A stretch of DNA of 64,000 bases from Phytophthora sp. 'mugwort' (lineage: Eukaryota > Oomycota > Peronosporomycetes > Peronosporales > Peronosporaceae): contig JAUCEF010000011.1 of assembly GCA_033558025.1 (NCBI GenBank), forward strand, positions 3,720,001 to 3,784,000, written 5' to 3'. The position numbers and the translations under genes were made by a program. Under the pieces are notes generated by a model. It was not told the DNA's origin. It searched no databases and saw nothing but the letters and a program-made list of their open reading frames with translations. Positions 42,325 through 54,114 of this stretch are shown piece after piece; within the stretch, counting starts at the first letter, position 1; the number at the start of each line of letters is the position of its first letter.

Positions 42325-42508
42325 AGCAATTAGGATCTTCCACTATTGGGGGTATAAGCCATGTCAAGCGCGTGCTGTGGGTCTGTCCATTTCACTATTG
42401 ACCCTGCTCTGCTCCGGCCGAAAGCCCTGCCCACTCGGGGACTCGAATTCACAACCTCCCGGTCCCGAAGTGCGCGGTCGGACCACTGTACCAAACCGAA
42501 TCGGTCAG
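42325..42508 (-). mobile_element. tRNA-derived SINE in PB-3
   Basis: 184 bp flanked by an 11-bp direct repeat CGCCTTACCAG. On the minus strand the 5' part is tRNA-like, with an A-box-like TGGTACAGTGGTCCGA near 42,495 and a B-box GAATTCGAGTCC near 42,450, followed by ~100 bp of unrelated body ending in AATTGCT. It splits the Cys-rich finger of the piggyBac C-terminus exactly at the duplicated site. A LINE-type 3' tail was not recognised. Confidence 0.72.
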
Positions 42509-42519
42509 CGCCTTACCAG
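42509..42519. repeat. SINE target site duplication, copy 2
   Basis: CGCCTTACCAG, identical to 42,314-42,324. Confidence 0.8.
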
Positions 42520-43758
42520 TGGTCTGCCTAATGTGCGGCCTGGTTCGGCCGCACAGCTTGCACACCCGCGGGCAGCGCTTATTCTCGCCCGCCGCTGTCT
42601 TGTGAAAGTCTGGGGTTTCCAGCGGGACGCGCTCCTCTTCCTGCCGGTACTCCGCAGTCATGGGGAGCGCGGCGTCGACGGCGACGGAGGTACAAAGTTC
42701 TCCGGTGGAGTATCAGTCGTGGTTAGTTATATATGCATAAAATAATATTGCTATAACAGAGAAAACTTACGTTGGCGGCCTCCCCGAACACAGCGGCCGT
42801 CAGCCGCACCATCTGTGCTAGCAGCTCCGTCAGGAACTCTTCTTGCGTCATCGGCGGCGTTCCGCATTGCTGCGCATGGGTCTTGTGGACTATATACCGT
42901 TTACAAGCGCCATGTCTACAAGACCCATTAAGAGCGCTTTGTAGTACTTCCTGTACACGAAGGACAGCTGCAACGAGCACCTTTGAGACCGCAGCTGGTC
43001 GTGGACATCCACTCTACCCATCCGCGACCAGCTTCGGGCAAGGCACTCGCTGCACCTCGCTGTACGACACCCGGTAATCTAAGGCAGGTAGTACAGGTAC
43101 GCCAGTTCGACAGCCCAACTGTGCAAACAAACAAAAACGTACCCACTGTCACCATCTTGGTTGACACCCCGCCCGCAAGGCAATGTACCGTCTTGCTGTC
43201 CATTCAGGACAACGCTGTCATGGTCTTGGCCGTCCTGTGCTTGGCCAGCAGTAGTGCACCCTTCCCGACGTCCTTGGTTTGTTTCTTGCGCTTGCCAATG
43301 ACCCCCCTCGGCGTAGCCAATGCGCGAGGTCTGAATCGTGCCGACGACGTAGACCTTTCGTGCCAGCAGCTCCATCGCCAGGGGCATGCTGCAGTAGAAG
43401 TGATCAATCGCAACTACGCGGCTGCTCCCGTCGGCTCCTGGGGATGACCAGACGCATGTTGCGCAAGACGGCAGAGGGTCCGACTTGGCGTCAATAGTCT
43501 CCGCCTCCTGCCCCAGGTGCTGATGCTCGCCACAGTATACCTCACGCCTGCATGTTACACAGCATACCTTTTTTCAATGAAAGAAATAGCTCCATATATG
43601 TCGATTATACACCATTTACCGCTCAAGTCGCATATTATTCCAAGCAAGTTGGAAGAAAGCCAAAAAAGTGAAATTCGATTTCATGCACAAGTACAAAGCC
43701 GTTTTTGCGTTACTTCCTTTTTATCCCGTAATTCCTTGCACGATTTCCAAAATGCACC

Positions 43759-44862
43759 TCATGCTCCTGGCTTCATGTCTTCACCGCGTTCAGCGGCGAA
43801 GCAGTGACGCAAACAGTGGTGCTCAAACTTCCACACAAGTCGGCGAGTAATAATGCTTTTACTGGCTTCAAAAGCGCTCTTCACGATCGCAAGGCGATGA
43901 GTGTCGTACTCTCCGCGGACAAGAATCTCCTCCTTCCGCACAGCAAAAACGTTTTTCACACGGGCCTTCAGTGAATTCCAGCAGCCCTCTATTAGGTTCA
44001 GCATATGGGCTGTATGGGCCTAGCCGCAGGATCTCCAGTCGATGCAGGTTCATCACACCGTCCTCTGCCAGCATCTGGCGAGCTAGCCGTTCTACGTTAC
44101 TATGTGCGGGGGCGTTATCAGTAACAATGACAACGTCTTGGTCGCTCTCGGAACTCCTCCGTTTGAAGGACGGTCATAAACAGATCGGCGAGAAACCGCG
44201 CGATTTCCGCCATTTTGACGGGCCATTCATGAATTTTCATCAGCACAACACCCGTCCCGGATGAGACCCCGCCTTGGATGTGAAGGTTTTGTCCGTGAGA
44301 GGGAGAGGGTCACTACTGCTCGCTCTCCCACTCGTTACCATCCTGTGCTTCGGGAGAGATAGAGGTTAAAATTCGTTTCGGCTTGAAAATTAATCATCTT
44401 ACCTCTGTTAATGTGGTCGATTAGCGCTTTCACGAGCTCTTTTCATTTTTCATTGTTCTTGATGGAGTTCATGGTGGAGGTTTAGATATGAACACGTTTG
44501 ACGGAGTAAAGCATCCCTTGCAGCGCTCGATGGATGCTGGATGGATGCACAGATATTCCGGCGTCAGCGTGGAGTTTATCACGCAATCCTGTAACGGCAT
44601 TCGGCAGTCTTCCTCAATGTATTGCTCTAGCTTGCACATTGCTACTACGGTTAGTTTACATTTGCTTCGCGCAAGCCGCCGTGGACCTTGGTGTCTTCGT
44701 TTCCGGAGAGTACTGCACGTCTCGCGGTGCTGTAATTGAGACCATTAGCTTTGCCACTTGTTGCCAGTTGCGCCCCACCTGGTAGGCTCGAATGACACGG
44801 AGCTTTGCTTGCGCTCGCTCGTAACACTTGGCAGCTTTATCGGGGCTTGGCGGGGATGGCAT
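43759..44862 (-). pseudogene. IS630/Tc1-like transposase pseudogene 1
   Basis: Minus strand inside PB-3. N-terminal HTH (AKLRVIRAYQVGRNWQQVA, ~44,800), a second region (MCKLEQYIEEDCRM; SIERLQGMLYSVKRVHI, ~44,510), the first catalytic motif reading AETNFNLYLS where YDETNFN is usual, so the first Asp is Ala (~44,370), the second Asp kept in VVIVTDNAPAHS (~44,120), LARQMLAEDGVMNLHRLEI, and the last motif (MLNLIEGCWNSLKARVKNVF, ~43,990) with tail FEHHCLRHCFAAERGED. Frameshifts and stops at ~44,650, ~44,280 and ~44,010. Unlike the element at 55 kb in its C-terminal sequence. Confidence 0.75.
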
Positions 44863-45087
44863 CGATTTTCAAATGAACGTTTGCTAGAGTGTATACCAGG
44901 CCTCCCAACACCCGCATGATTTGTAGAATATTCGAGAACTTTCAACTTGAATGCAACCGATTTTGGGAGCTCGATGCACATCACGCAAATGAGTCACAAA
45001 TGGCCTTTCGCCATGGGACAATTTTCATCTAGCAGAAAATATGCAACTTGACCTGTAAATGGTGTACATGTTGGACTTAAAAAAAAA

Positions 45088-45110
45088 TCCGCGAAGCCGA
45101 AGCTTCGCGG
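45088..45110. repeat. Short GC-rich hairpin in PB-3
   Basis: CCGCGAAGC pairs with GCTTCGCGG, 3-nt loop, beside a run of A. Confidence 0.6.
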
Positions 45111-47091
45111 CAAAACAAAACATACAAAAACACATATAGAAGTGCGTACCTTAATCAGTTTGCGGTTACTGCGTCGTAACTCAGACACGTCTTCGTGCCC
45201 CACTTGTGTGTCTTTCATGAAAACACGTGTCCCCTTGAATGGAGATCCCGAAGGTAGCATGCCTTCGTGGAAACTGATGATGCCGGGACACACGTAGCCC
45301 CTACGAAAATTCCGCTACAAACGTGCCACAACAGGTAGGATTTTCCAGCCCGATCGTTCTTCCCCCACGGGTCCATGTTGGCTCTAACGTGCAATGACGA
45401 CATGATGTGGTCGAATTGGATGCGAGGTATGAAAGCGCCGAATGAGCCCTTCGGGACAGCACCATTGCTTGAAGTACTGCAATGATAGGCTAGACGCCGC
45501 TTCTGCGGGCACAGCATACTCGCGACCATCCATCCAAGCAACACCACTAACTCTTGCGCCTCTACCCACGGCACATTCTGCAAGCGGTCCGGTCTGTCCT
45601 TCTTCCGCTCTATAGGTTGAACTGGGTCCTTCTTGTTGCGCTTCTTCTGCGCATCTTTGCAGCTCGGGCTATATTACTTTGACCGTAATATCGGTTAGTT
45701 TCCGTGGCTACGTTCTTCCACAACGCGGGTGTCATAGAAATAAAAAAGTTGAGAGAGGAGATTCGGCTCTCTCTAAGACGATTGCCGATGGACCGGAGGG
45801 GCCCTAATACAAACCAGGGTGTTCGTTCCCTGACGTTGTATCGGCCTCGACGTCTACATACAGCAAGCACACTCGGTTAGCACGATAAATAATACAATGC
45901 ATTATCAATTATCCTTACCATAGTTCCATCCTGTCTGGTTCATGTTCCGGACAGCGTCACGTCCTGGCTTTGGGCATAAAGATCGTCGTCCATGTTGGAA
46001 AACGCTTCATCGCTCTTCGTCTCGTTTCCGACTAAGGCATCCGTTGTGACGCCGTCCTCGGGGAAAACCATTGTCTCCGTTGGGTTCCCGTCGTCGATAT
46101 CAGATTTCAGGGACACGTAGGCAACGCCGTCCGTAGTGTCAACGGTGATGTTTTCACCATCTTGCGCGTCCAATACGCTATCGCCATCGTCCATATCCAC
46201 GTCATCATCCGCATAAAAACTCACATCACAACAAACGTCCTCATCCACTTCGACCGCTGCGTTATTCGACGTCGACGCCAACTCGTTCACAGCCGCGCTG
46301 ACATATTGAATGTGCCCGCAAGATTCGCGACGGTCGTCCTCGGCTGCTATGAGGTCGAGTCCGGCTTCTTGGCGGTCACCTTCGGCTTCTTGGCGGTCGT
46401 CTTCAGCTTCTTGGCGGTCATCTTTGAGTTTCTGGCGGTCTTCTTCGAGTTTCTGGCGGTCGCCGCTGTTTTGGCAGACACGGCTTTCTTGGCAGGCACC
46501 GGCTTCTCAACTGAAGTCGAATTTTCTGCTGGGGTCATCTTCTCGGTTAAGGTTGGCTTCTCAGTTGGGGTTGGCTTCTGGGCTGGTATCAACCTCTCGG
46601 TTGGAGTCAGCTTCTTGGCTGGAGTCGGATTTTTGGCTGTCGTCGGCTTCTTCGCATTAGTCGTCTTCTCAGCTGGCTCCAGCTTCTTCGCAAATGTCGT
46701 ACCCGCACCATCACTACCAACCACCTCCTTCATTCGCTGCGCAACTTCACGGTTACGCAGCTCATGCACTTCGCTCTTTCTCGTTGGTGGTCGAGGCTGC
46801 TGCTCATGCTGAGGCGCATCGGCCCTAGCTGATGCGGCATCCAAGTCTGAGCTACAACAGCCTAGTTAGTACAGCCGCACATAACACCATACATACCAAT
46901 ACATACTTACAATACTTCGACATCTCGGAGCGCGTGCGAAGCCGGGCTTCGTTGCCTGTCATGTTCCCGTTTCTTCGCTTCTGCTCCCGTCGCAGCGAAT
47001 TCTGGAATGATTGGTGCCAGCTGCGAAGGGCGACAAAATTTTCAGCCAGCGGTAACTTACAGATACAGTTGATTGAAATTTTGCAAGTCAT

Positions 47092-47384
47092 CGGATGAGA
47101 CAGGGCTTGCAGTCTGATTTGCCGAAGCACTACCCATTTGAGGGCAACCTGCCCGTCATGCAGGTCGTGTCAAGCTTTTACGAGCCTTCGCTCTGCATCG
47201 AGCCAATCCATCGGCTCGTCGCGGGGAAACGGCGACACTCGGTAGGCGTGGGACGTCTTGGTGGGGAAGAACTGAGTTCTGTTGAGCCTCATGGAGGTGG
47301 AGGACAACAGGTCCCAGCCCAGGACAGAGCCGTACTCTCTAACGCGGATCGTGTATGCAAGCCGGGCTTGCTCGTCGCTGAGGC
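47092..47384 (+). other. Left edge of Ty3 element 2 pol
   Basis: Continuous open frame leads into the protease from ~47,098, but no zinc knuckle or gag motif is seen. The junction between inverted PB-3 DNA and retroelement DNA lies somewhere in 47,092-47,200. Confidence 0.4.
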
Positions 47385-50300
47385 GACGGTGAAGGGCTTT
47401 GAAAAGACAGGGATCATATTGATCGATTCCGGAGCGTCGGGCAACTACGCCCGACGCTGCACGATGGAAGGAAGCCAGCAATACGCTGACGCTCAGGGAG
47501 CGCAGGAGTGACATCATTACTGTTCGCCTAGTGACGGGAAGTAAAGTTTCTCGACTTCGATAGCGTGGAACGCTGTCTGGTTCTGGACCTGGATTCGAGG
47601 TACGAGCTCATCCTGGGCATGGCATGGCTGGAACGCCATGAGCCATGGATTAATTGGAGGTCGAAGACCTTGGGCGCAACGCGCTTTACTCGTGGTGTAG
47701 CTTTGGTGAGTCATGAACCTACCTCTGCTAGGAAGCAAAAGCTCTTTTGGCGCGGGCACTGGACGGAGTCGGTCAACGTGCTGAACATCGGAGTATCCGA
47801 ACTTGTAGACACGGAAGATGTCGAGGATAAGAGTCCCGAGCAGAGCTCGTGGGCTGTGACTGGAGCGGCAGGAAACCCGCTGAGTAACACAGGTGACATG
47901 TGCCACGTCAACGACACTCGTCATGATGACGGTGTGTCGTTACACGCCATGCGTGGCGTGCCGGCAGTATGCCGGGGCATCATGGCCGCGGGCCTCAGGA
48001 TGCAAGTGGAGCGGCAGTCAATCCGCTGGGTGACCGACGTCATCGTGACATTAGTCACGACAATGACACTCACGACGACGAGTTGTTGCTACACGCCATG
48101 CGTGGTGTGGCCGGCCGTGGGCCGGGCCATCAAGGCCGAGGGCCCACTGATGGAGGTGACGTGGCACGTATTCCTCGGGGTGGAGACTGCGAGCGTCGCA
48201 GCTCTTCGACGGTTGTCGGTCACGACATACCAGTCTCGTGTGAAACCCACACGGTGCAAGCACCTGCAACGCAGCTGACGTGACTGTTAGGACCTCTCCG
48301 AGGCAAACAGTCTCAGCGGGGAGAAGGCTATGACGCCAAGGGTCAGCCATGAGACGCAGAGCGTCTGATGTGTCTAGCATGACGAATAAATATACTCCTG
48401 GTGATAGCGAGCAGCTATATACACTCGTCAACAGAGTGATAGGGGAAGTCAATGGCAACATCAGTCTAGAGACTACGCCCACTGCGGACGCTCTGTTGGA
48501 GCTGGACGATATGTACATGGGCGAGTTCGGCGACGCCTTGAAGGCCGGCGAGTTAGCCGAGTTGGTCCTTCTACTACCTGAAGAGGAGTTACACTCGTCG
48601 TCGCTTCTGGATAAAGCTGTCTTTGAGGACACCAAGAAGGCGCTGAATGCGGGGGCAGGATACTCGATCTTCAAGGACCCTCGGATCCGTACTACCCTTT
48701 AGTGAAGGAATATCAAGACGTGGTCTCGAAGGAACCTCCCACGAGGCTACCTCCGGATCGAGGTGTACGTTATGGAATTGACCTGGTTCCGGGAACCAAA
48801 TACTGCGTGACAAAGCAGTGGCCTTTGCCACGAGAACAGTGTGACGTCATGACGCGTTCTTCCGTGCTAAGCACGAGGCGGGTATGGTGCGCGAGAGCAA
48901 GTTTTCGCACTCAACGCCTACGTTTTGTTTCAGAAAGCCGAATGGTAGATGGCGAATCGTTCATGTTTTTAATAAGGTCAACGCGCCACCATTCCGGCGC
49001 AAACGCCTATTCCTAGGAAGGACGTTCTCCAGAACACATGACGGGGTGTACGGTGTACAGTGCCTCGACTTGGTCGATGGATACTATCAATTTTGTGCGA
49101 GCAAACGATATTCCGCTTACAGCGGGCAGCACTCCGAGCGGTATGCTCTAGGAGTGGCTAGTAATGCCCCAAGGGCTGTCGAACGCGCCTGCGACGTTCA
49201 ATCGTCTTATGACGCAATTGCTCAGGCCCCACAGGGCGTTATACTCAGACATACTTCGACGACATATTCGTCCGCAGTCGCGGAGCACGGAAAGACTGAT
49301 GTGGAGAACCACATTGAGCGCCTGCGAGCGGTGCTCGAGTGCACGCGCACACACAAGCTGTATGCCAACATTGACAAGTGTGTCTTCGGCGCTGAAGACA
49401 TCCCCTTTCTGGGATGCTTCATTGGAAAGGGAGGCCTTCAAGCGGATCCCGCTAAGGTCAAGGCCATTGTAGACTGGCCGGTTCCAAAGAGCCAGAAAGA
49501 CTTACGGAAGTGGCTTGGCCTGGCCAATTACTTGCACAAATACAGCAAGAACTATGCTGAGGTGGCAAGGCTACTGTCCAATCTCCTTAAGAAGGATGTG
49601 GAGTGGTGTCGCGACACCGGATATCAAGCAGCTTTTGAAGCCGTTAAGGAGGGTCTCCTTCAGGCCCCGATCCTGGCCCTGCCAGACCCCGATCGTCCTT
49701 TCAGTGTCGTCTGTGACGCGTCGGACTTTGCCATCGGCAGCGCTTTGTTGCAAGCACACGCTGATGGGCGTGAACGCGTTTGAATCTCGCCAGTTTAAGG
49801 CTGCTGAGAAGAACTATCCAGTTCATGACAAAGAGCTACTTGCGATGAAATCTGCGCTCGTCAAATTCAGGGTTCACCTGGTCGGCTCCAAGCGTTTGTA
49901 ATCTACACTGATTATGCGTCGCTACGCATTGCGACGCAGCGCCTCATCTCTCTCAGAGAATGGCCCGTTGGCTCTCCTTCTTTGCGGAGTTCAACTTCGA
50001 GGTGAAGTACAAGCCTGGCAGGCAGAACGTCTTGGCTGATGCGTTATCATGCAGGCCCGACTATGGGATCGCTCACGTCACGACGGTGACTTCGTCTGTG
50101 CCAGACTTGATCCGCGGGTGCGTACGCGTGTGACGAGTCCTGTGTAGCTCTGCTACCTGTGCTAGGAAGCGCGGAGTTTGCTAACTCATACATTAGACTG
50201 TCAGCGTGGCTGCGCGTGAGGCTACATCGATACACTCTCGATGATGGCCTGTATTGTACTACGATACTGGTCCAGAAGACACCTCACGTGTCGTGGTTCC

Positions 50301-51981
50301 TCACGAAGAGGATCTCAAGTATCGTATCCTCTATAAGGCACATGATACCCCACTTGGCGGTCATCTGGGCCGAGAAAGACCTACAGCTCGGTGAGCTCCC
50401 ATATTGGTGGCCGAAGCTTTACAAGTGGGTCAGTACGTATATACGCACGTGTGAGACGTGTCAAGGGGTTAAACCCTCGCCACACTCGGCGGCGCCGCTG
50501 GCCAGCTTGCCTGTACCTACGGGGTGTTGGCAATCCATGAGTATGGACTTTGTGTTCGGCCTGCCACGGGATGCGGCGGGCAACACGGGCATCATGGTCT
50601 TTGTCGACCGATTAAGCAAGATGGATCATTTAGCGGCGATACCGCACTCCATCGATGGAGAAGGAACATCCACGCTGTTCATGGATCGCGCCTTTCGACA
50701 GCATGGTCTGCCAGGATCGAGATCCCCGTTCACGGGGTAAATGTTAGACGTCGGTCTTTAAGGTGCTGGCACTCGACTCGCCATGTCCACAACAGACCAT
50801 CCGCAGACCGATGGTCAGACGGAACGCATGAATCGCGTTGTCGAAGACATGCTTCGGAGTGTCTGTGCGGACAGACCCAAGCAATGGAGCGCCATGCCCC
50901 CACTTTGAGTTTGAAAGCATTGAACAATGCGGTGCATGCCTCGACAGGCTTCATCCCGTTCTATTTGAACGGTCTCACACACCCTCGCGTCCCACTGACG
51001 CCACCACTCCGTGGTTCTGGGCTTAGTGGGGGAGGGATAGCCGATGGACCAGCTGATATCAGCCCAGCTGCAGTCGCAGGCAAGGTGACACGTTCGTGTC
51101 TACGCGTTTAAGTGCTTTACGACAAGTACGCGATGCGATGGCTGAAAGCCGAGATTTTCAGAAGGAACAGGCGATGCAAAGGGCAGAAGGAAGATTGAAG
51201 TGTTTAATTTGGGTAGCAAAGTTTTATTAAACGCTAAAAACCTACCTACACATGCAGTGTCTGCGGTCTTTAAGGCCAAGTTGCGCCCGCGCTTCATTGG
51301 ACCTTTTAAGGTCGTGGCCAGGAAGTGCCTTGCGTACACGCTCAATATTCCGAAGATGATGAGTACCCACACCGTGTTTTACGTAGGCTTTCTTAAGCCA
51401 TATCGGGTCTCGGCTCAGGTGAGCGCGGAGGCGTTGGCGCCTCGGAGCCCAGTCGCGGCGCAGACGTTGCCACGGGTAGTGGCTGCTGACCAGAGCGCTG
51501 GAGGCGCACAAAGAGGTCCACATGACCCCGAAGCTCGACGAGCGATCACTCCACTGCATCGAGACGACGAGCTGCTGGCCGCGCCAGAGCTACCACGTGG
51601 TGCGCAAATGAGTCTGCATTCTCCAACCAGCCGACTCGCTGATGAACAGCTTCGAGTTCGTTAACTGGACGAGAGCGATGCTCGTCCGCATCGCGGAACT
51701 ACGCATGGTGATACCATACCAGAATTTGAAGCGACTCCAGCTTCACCTGACGCGTAGCACGAGGGTCCAGCGGACCGGAGGCCGCCTCCATCATTGATCG
51801 ATGAGCAAAGAGAACTCCATTATCATGTGGAACGACTAGTGGCGCGGCTTCGCCGCAAGGGTAGAACCCAGTACCTTGTGAAGTGGAGAGAATACCCCCA
51901 CTCACATAACTCATGGGAGTATGAGGTGCCCCTCCGGCAAGACTGCCCTGACGTCGTCGACGCTTTTGATCGTCTCAATCG
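47385..51981 (+). pseudogene. Ty3/gypsy Pol pseudogene with chromodomain (element 2)
   Basis: Plus strand, in order: aspartic protease (LIDSGASGNYARR, ~47,420; YELILGMAWLERHEPWINW, ~47,605), a linker containing a ~150-bp imperfect tandem duplication (47,942 and 48,091, ACACGCCATGCGTGG), RT (FRKPNGRWRIVHVFNK ~48,930; LDLVDGYYQF ~49,065; YFDDIFV in a shifted frame at 49,252), RT thumb and RNase H (FLGCFIGKGGLQADPAKVKA, VVCDASDFAIGSALLQ, YPVHDKELLAMKSAL). Integrase follows: HDTPLGGHLGRE, CETCQG, first Asp (MDFVFGLP), a damaged second-Asp region (~50,720), Glu kept in [10 protein letters not shown] (~50,815), and the C-terminal barrel (RPRFIGPFKVVA). The chromodomain HYHVERLV..YLVKWREYP..SW ends ~51,981. 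At least eight frameshifts. Gag is absent upstream. Confidence 0.82.
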
Positions 51982-52235
51982 ACCTTGCCCCGAGGGCCAG
52001 TGACCACTGAGGCCGTCGCCACGAGTGTCCCAGCACTAGCTCGGGATGAGCCAAGGTCAGCCTGAAAGCTTCCGACGTGACCTTGGGGCAAGGTAGCCAG
52101 CATGTCACAAACGTGAGGACGGCAGGCTGCGGGAGCAGATGCACATGGTGCATTAACTCTAGAGGAGCGAGACAGCGAGGCCTGAGGCCGCTATAACAAT
52201 CGTCGTCGTCGGTGTCCAAGACACGGTTAGGTTTA

Positions 52236-52307
52236 TATTGGTCTTAGTGGAATCGAACTACCGACCTTGCGCTTATCAAGCGAGTGCTCTACCACTGAGC
52301 TAGCCGG
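52236..52307 (-). tRNA. tRNA-Ile(GAT)-like sequence, probable pseudogene
   Basis: On the minus strand: TAGCTCAGTGGTAGAGC (D-arm and A-box), anticodon loop TTGATAA giving GAT, variable AAGGTC, then GGTAGTTCGATTCCACT (T-arm and B-box). D and T arms pair, but the anticodon stem keeps only three pairs next to the loop and the acceptor ends (..CCCGGC and AAGACC) do not pair. It is probably a decayed tRNA or SINE head. It lies within element 2, between pol stop and polypurine tract. Confidence 0.5.
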
Positions 52308-52428
52308 GTTGAAGGCCAGCGAGCTGTGGGCGTGAGGATGCCGTCAAGGGTTGAGCGCTCTTGGAGCAGAGTGTCCTTGGTCAAACCATAGGACGTGTAC
52401 CCTCGTGGATACGGTGTGTCCACGGTTT

Positions 52429-52440
52429 AGTGGGGGAGAG
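52429..52440 (+). promoter_or_regulatory. Polypurine tract before 3' LTR
   Basis: AGTGGGGGAGAG ends exactly at the LTR start, as needed for plus-strand priming. Same core as in the palindromic element. Confidence 0.75.
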
Positions 52441-52836
52441 TGTAACGGGGTTACACGAAGTTAACACGAGTGTAGCCGTGCTACGTGTCACCTTGCATAA
52501 GTGGTACTCGGTACCACTAGGATTAACAGGACTTCAGTACGTTGCCACAGGGCCACTCGATATGCATTTGACTAGGTTTAACTATGGTAGATAGTTAAAG
52601 TCATACAATTACATCACAGGCGGCTTTTCCGCAGATAAGCAAACAAATAACAGTTCAGTTTTAGCATCAAAGAGAGTATTGCCCTAGGTTTAGGTTACTG
52701 ACTCTTTGAGTCTCTAGTGGTATAACTAGAGCGATCTAAGCCTCTGCGGAGGCCTTAGGGGTTAGGATAACCACAGCTAAGACTCGGGGAGTCATACGTC
52801 TTCCTCTGACGCACTACGCTACGCAGCCCCGCTGCA
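52441..52836 (+). repeat. LTR of Ty3 element 2, 3' copy
   Basis: 396 bp from TGTAACGGGG to CCCCGCTGCA. Homologous along its length to the inverted LTR at 41,120-41,519 with scattered differences (for example TAACACGAAGT versus GTTACACGAAGG near the start). Confidence 0.85.
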
Positions 52837-53393
52837 TAATGGATACGCCTAGGACGAGCCTCGATTTCGGAACCGCGTACAGTCGATTCGGAACAAGCGA
52901 ACAAAATATTGTGGGTGACACTTTCGGGATTCAACTGGCTGCGCAGCAACGCGTTAAGCAAATTGCATCATGATGTGACTTCCAGGTCTTCGTGAAGCTC
53001 AACAGCACGAAAGCAGATGGCTCTGGAAAGGCTAAATAGTGCTGCAAGCTTCTGCATGGTCAACAGTTCCATGACACTACTCAGCCAGGCGGGCAGCTAC
53101 GATATCCATTCTTCGTCAATGTGTCTGGTGCTGATCGCTATTGAAAGTCACGAAGGCCAATGTTAGTCACAATCACGCACTATTTGTCGGATTTTACTAC
53201 CGCCCCTTGTGCAGAAGGGTCTCTGACTGAAGCTGCTACGTCCCTGCGCAATACACGATCCAGACAACCGAAATGGATGCGCTGGTTGCACGAGAAATGC
53301 TACCGGCACACAATTACTCGACAGCTACAATGAATGGAGCCGCAATTACGAAGTTCCTGAAAGGGGAGGGGGATATCAGTCGCCCGTACTGTC
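52837..53393. other. No recognised gene
   Basis: Between the LTR and the MULE fragment. The region ~53,160-53,390 may be the eroded 5' part of the MULE ORF, but I recognise no motif there. Confidence 0.45.
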
Positions 53394-54055
53394 GTGTCTA
53401 GAATTAAAAAGGCGCAGATTGATGAGCGTTTGCATGGGGATCGACTCGAGAGTTACCAAAAACTAGAAGCTTACCTGAGACTTTTGTCTGCTAAAAACCC
53501 AGGCTGTCTCTGGCATTTCGAGAAGTTCGCTGACGGGCAGTTAAAAAAAAAAAGGCGTGCTTTATCCCTAGTGTCGGGTCGGATAAAGCGCGCAGCTCAC
53601 GGCGCTTGTTCGGATTCGATGGGGCTCATCTCAAAGGTGAGATGAATCAGAACGGTGTATTTTTTGCTGCGATCTCCAATGACTATAGCAAATCCATACT
53701 TCCGTTCGGGTTTGGAATAGTTCCGAAAGAATATTACGAAATCTGGGTGTCGTTTCTGTCCGTGGTGAAAGAGGCTCTGGGGCCATCGGCAAATTCAGTG
53801 TTGTGTCCGATAAGCAGAAAGGACTTCTCTTCGCTGCGCACGACGGTTTCACGACTTTAATTTGTTTAAGGCTGAACTGGCTTACACGAAGCCAAACGTT
53901 GTACAACATCTCGATGACATAGATCCTAAATACTGGGTCAAGTATCAATTTCAGCTGCATTACAAGATACCAGCTTACGGAGAGATCACTTCGAACCTAT
54001 CGGAGCAGGCAAACAACAGGATCGGAAACGAGTGTCGTAGCGCGAAGCCTTGAGG
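53394..54055 (+). pseudogene. MULE transposase core fragment
   Basis: Plus strand. DERLHGDRLESYQKLEAYL, then the first catalytic Asp motif (FGFDGAHLKGEMNQNGVFF, ~53,610-53,665), the next block (LPFGFGIVPKEYYEIW), PISRKDFSSL in place of the usual second-Asp stretch SDRQKG, and the tail (FKAELAYTKPNVVQHLDDID, SNLSEQANNRIGNECRSAKP). Frameshifts near 53,540 and 53,860. The SWIM finger is missing. It belongs to a different MULE subfamily from that at 30.7-33.4 kb, which has another core signature. Confidence 0.75.
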
Positions 54056-54114
54056 TAGTGAACACGGCTGGAAGCGCGGCTGACGGCCTTGCGCTCGTCG
54101 CATTGAGCCTTTCT

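Larger units (their letters stand above)
42002..47091 (-). pseudogene. piggyBac-type transposase pseudogene (PB-3), interrupted
   Basis: Minus strand. A first exon (ENFVALRSWHQSFQNSLRRE, ~47,030) ends at a clean intron (46,862-46,910, GTAAGT..CTAACTAG). Then a Lys/Thr/Pro repeat (46,350-46,700), an acidic region (45,940-46,290), and the core (ISSLNFFISMTPALWKNV ~45,760; ELVVLLGWMVASMLCPQKRR ~45,540; SSLHVRANMDP). The first catalytic motif is altered to FHEGMLPS (~45,270), His for Asp. The core is then broken by an IS630/Tc1-like insertion (43.7-44.9 kb) and resumes at ~43,400 (AMELLARKVYVVGTIQTSRIG, KYYKALLMGLVDMALVNG ~42,920). The C-terminal finger CKLCGRTRPH is split from WYCGPCSDGN by a SINE. 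The end is HEDWNCGRDIPFEYQ and a Lys/Arg tail (stop ~42,002). Confidence 0.75.

Noticed and set aside
46347..46844. Independent histone H1-like gene
   Set aside because: The Lys/Thr/Pro repeat frame is joined by an intron to a piggyBac N-terminal exon and followed by the piggyBac acidic linker and core, so it is a linker of PB-3.
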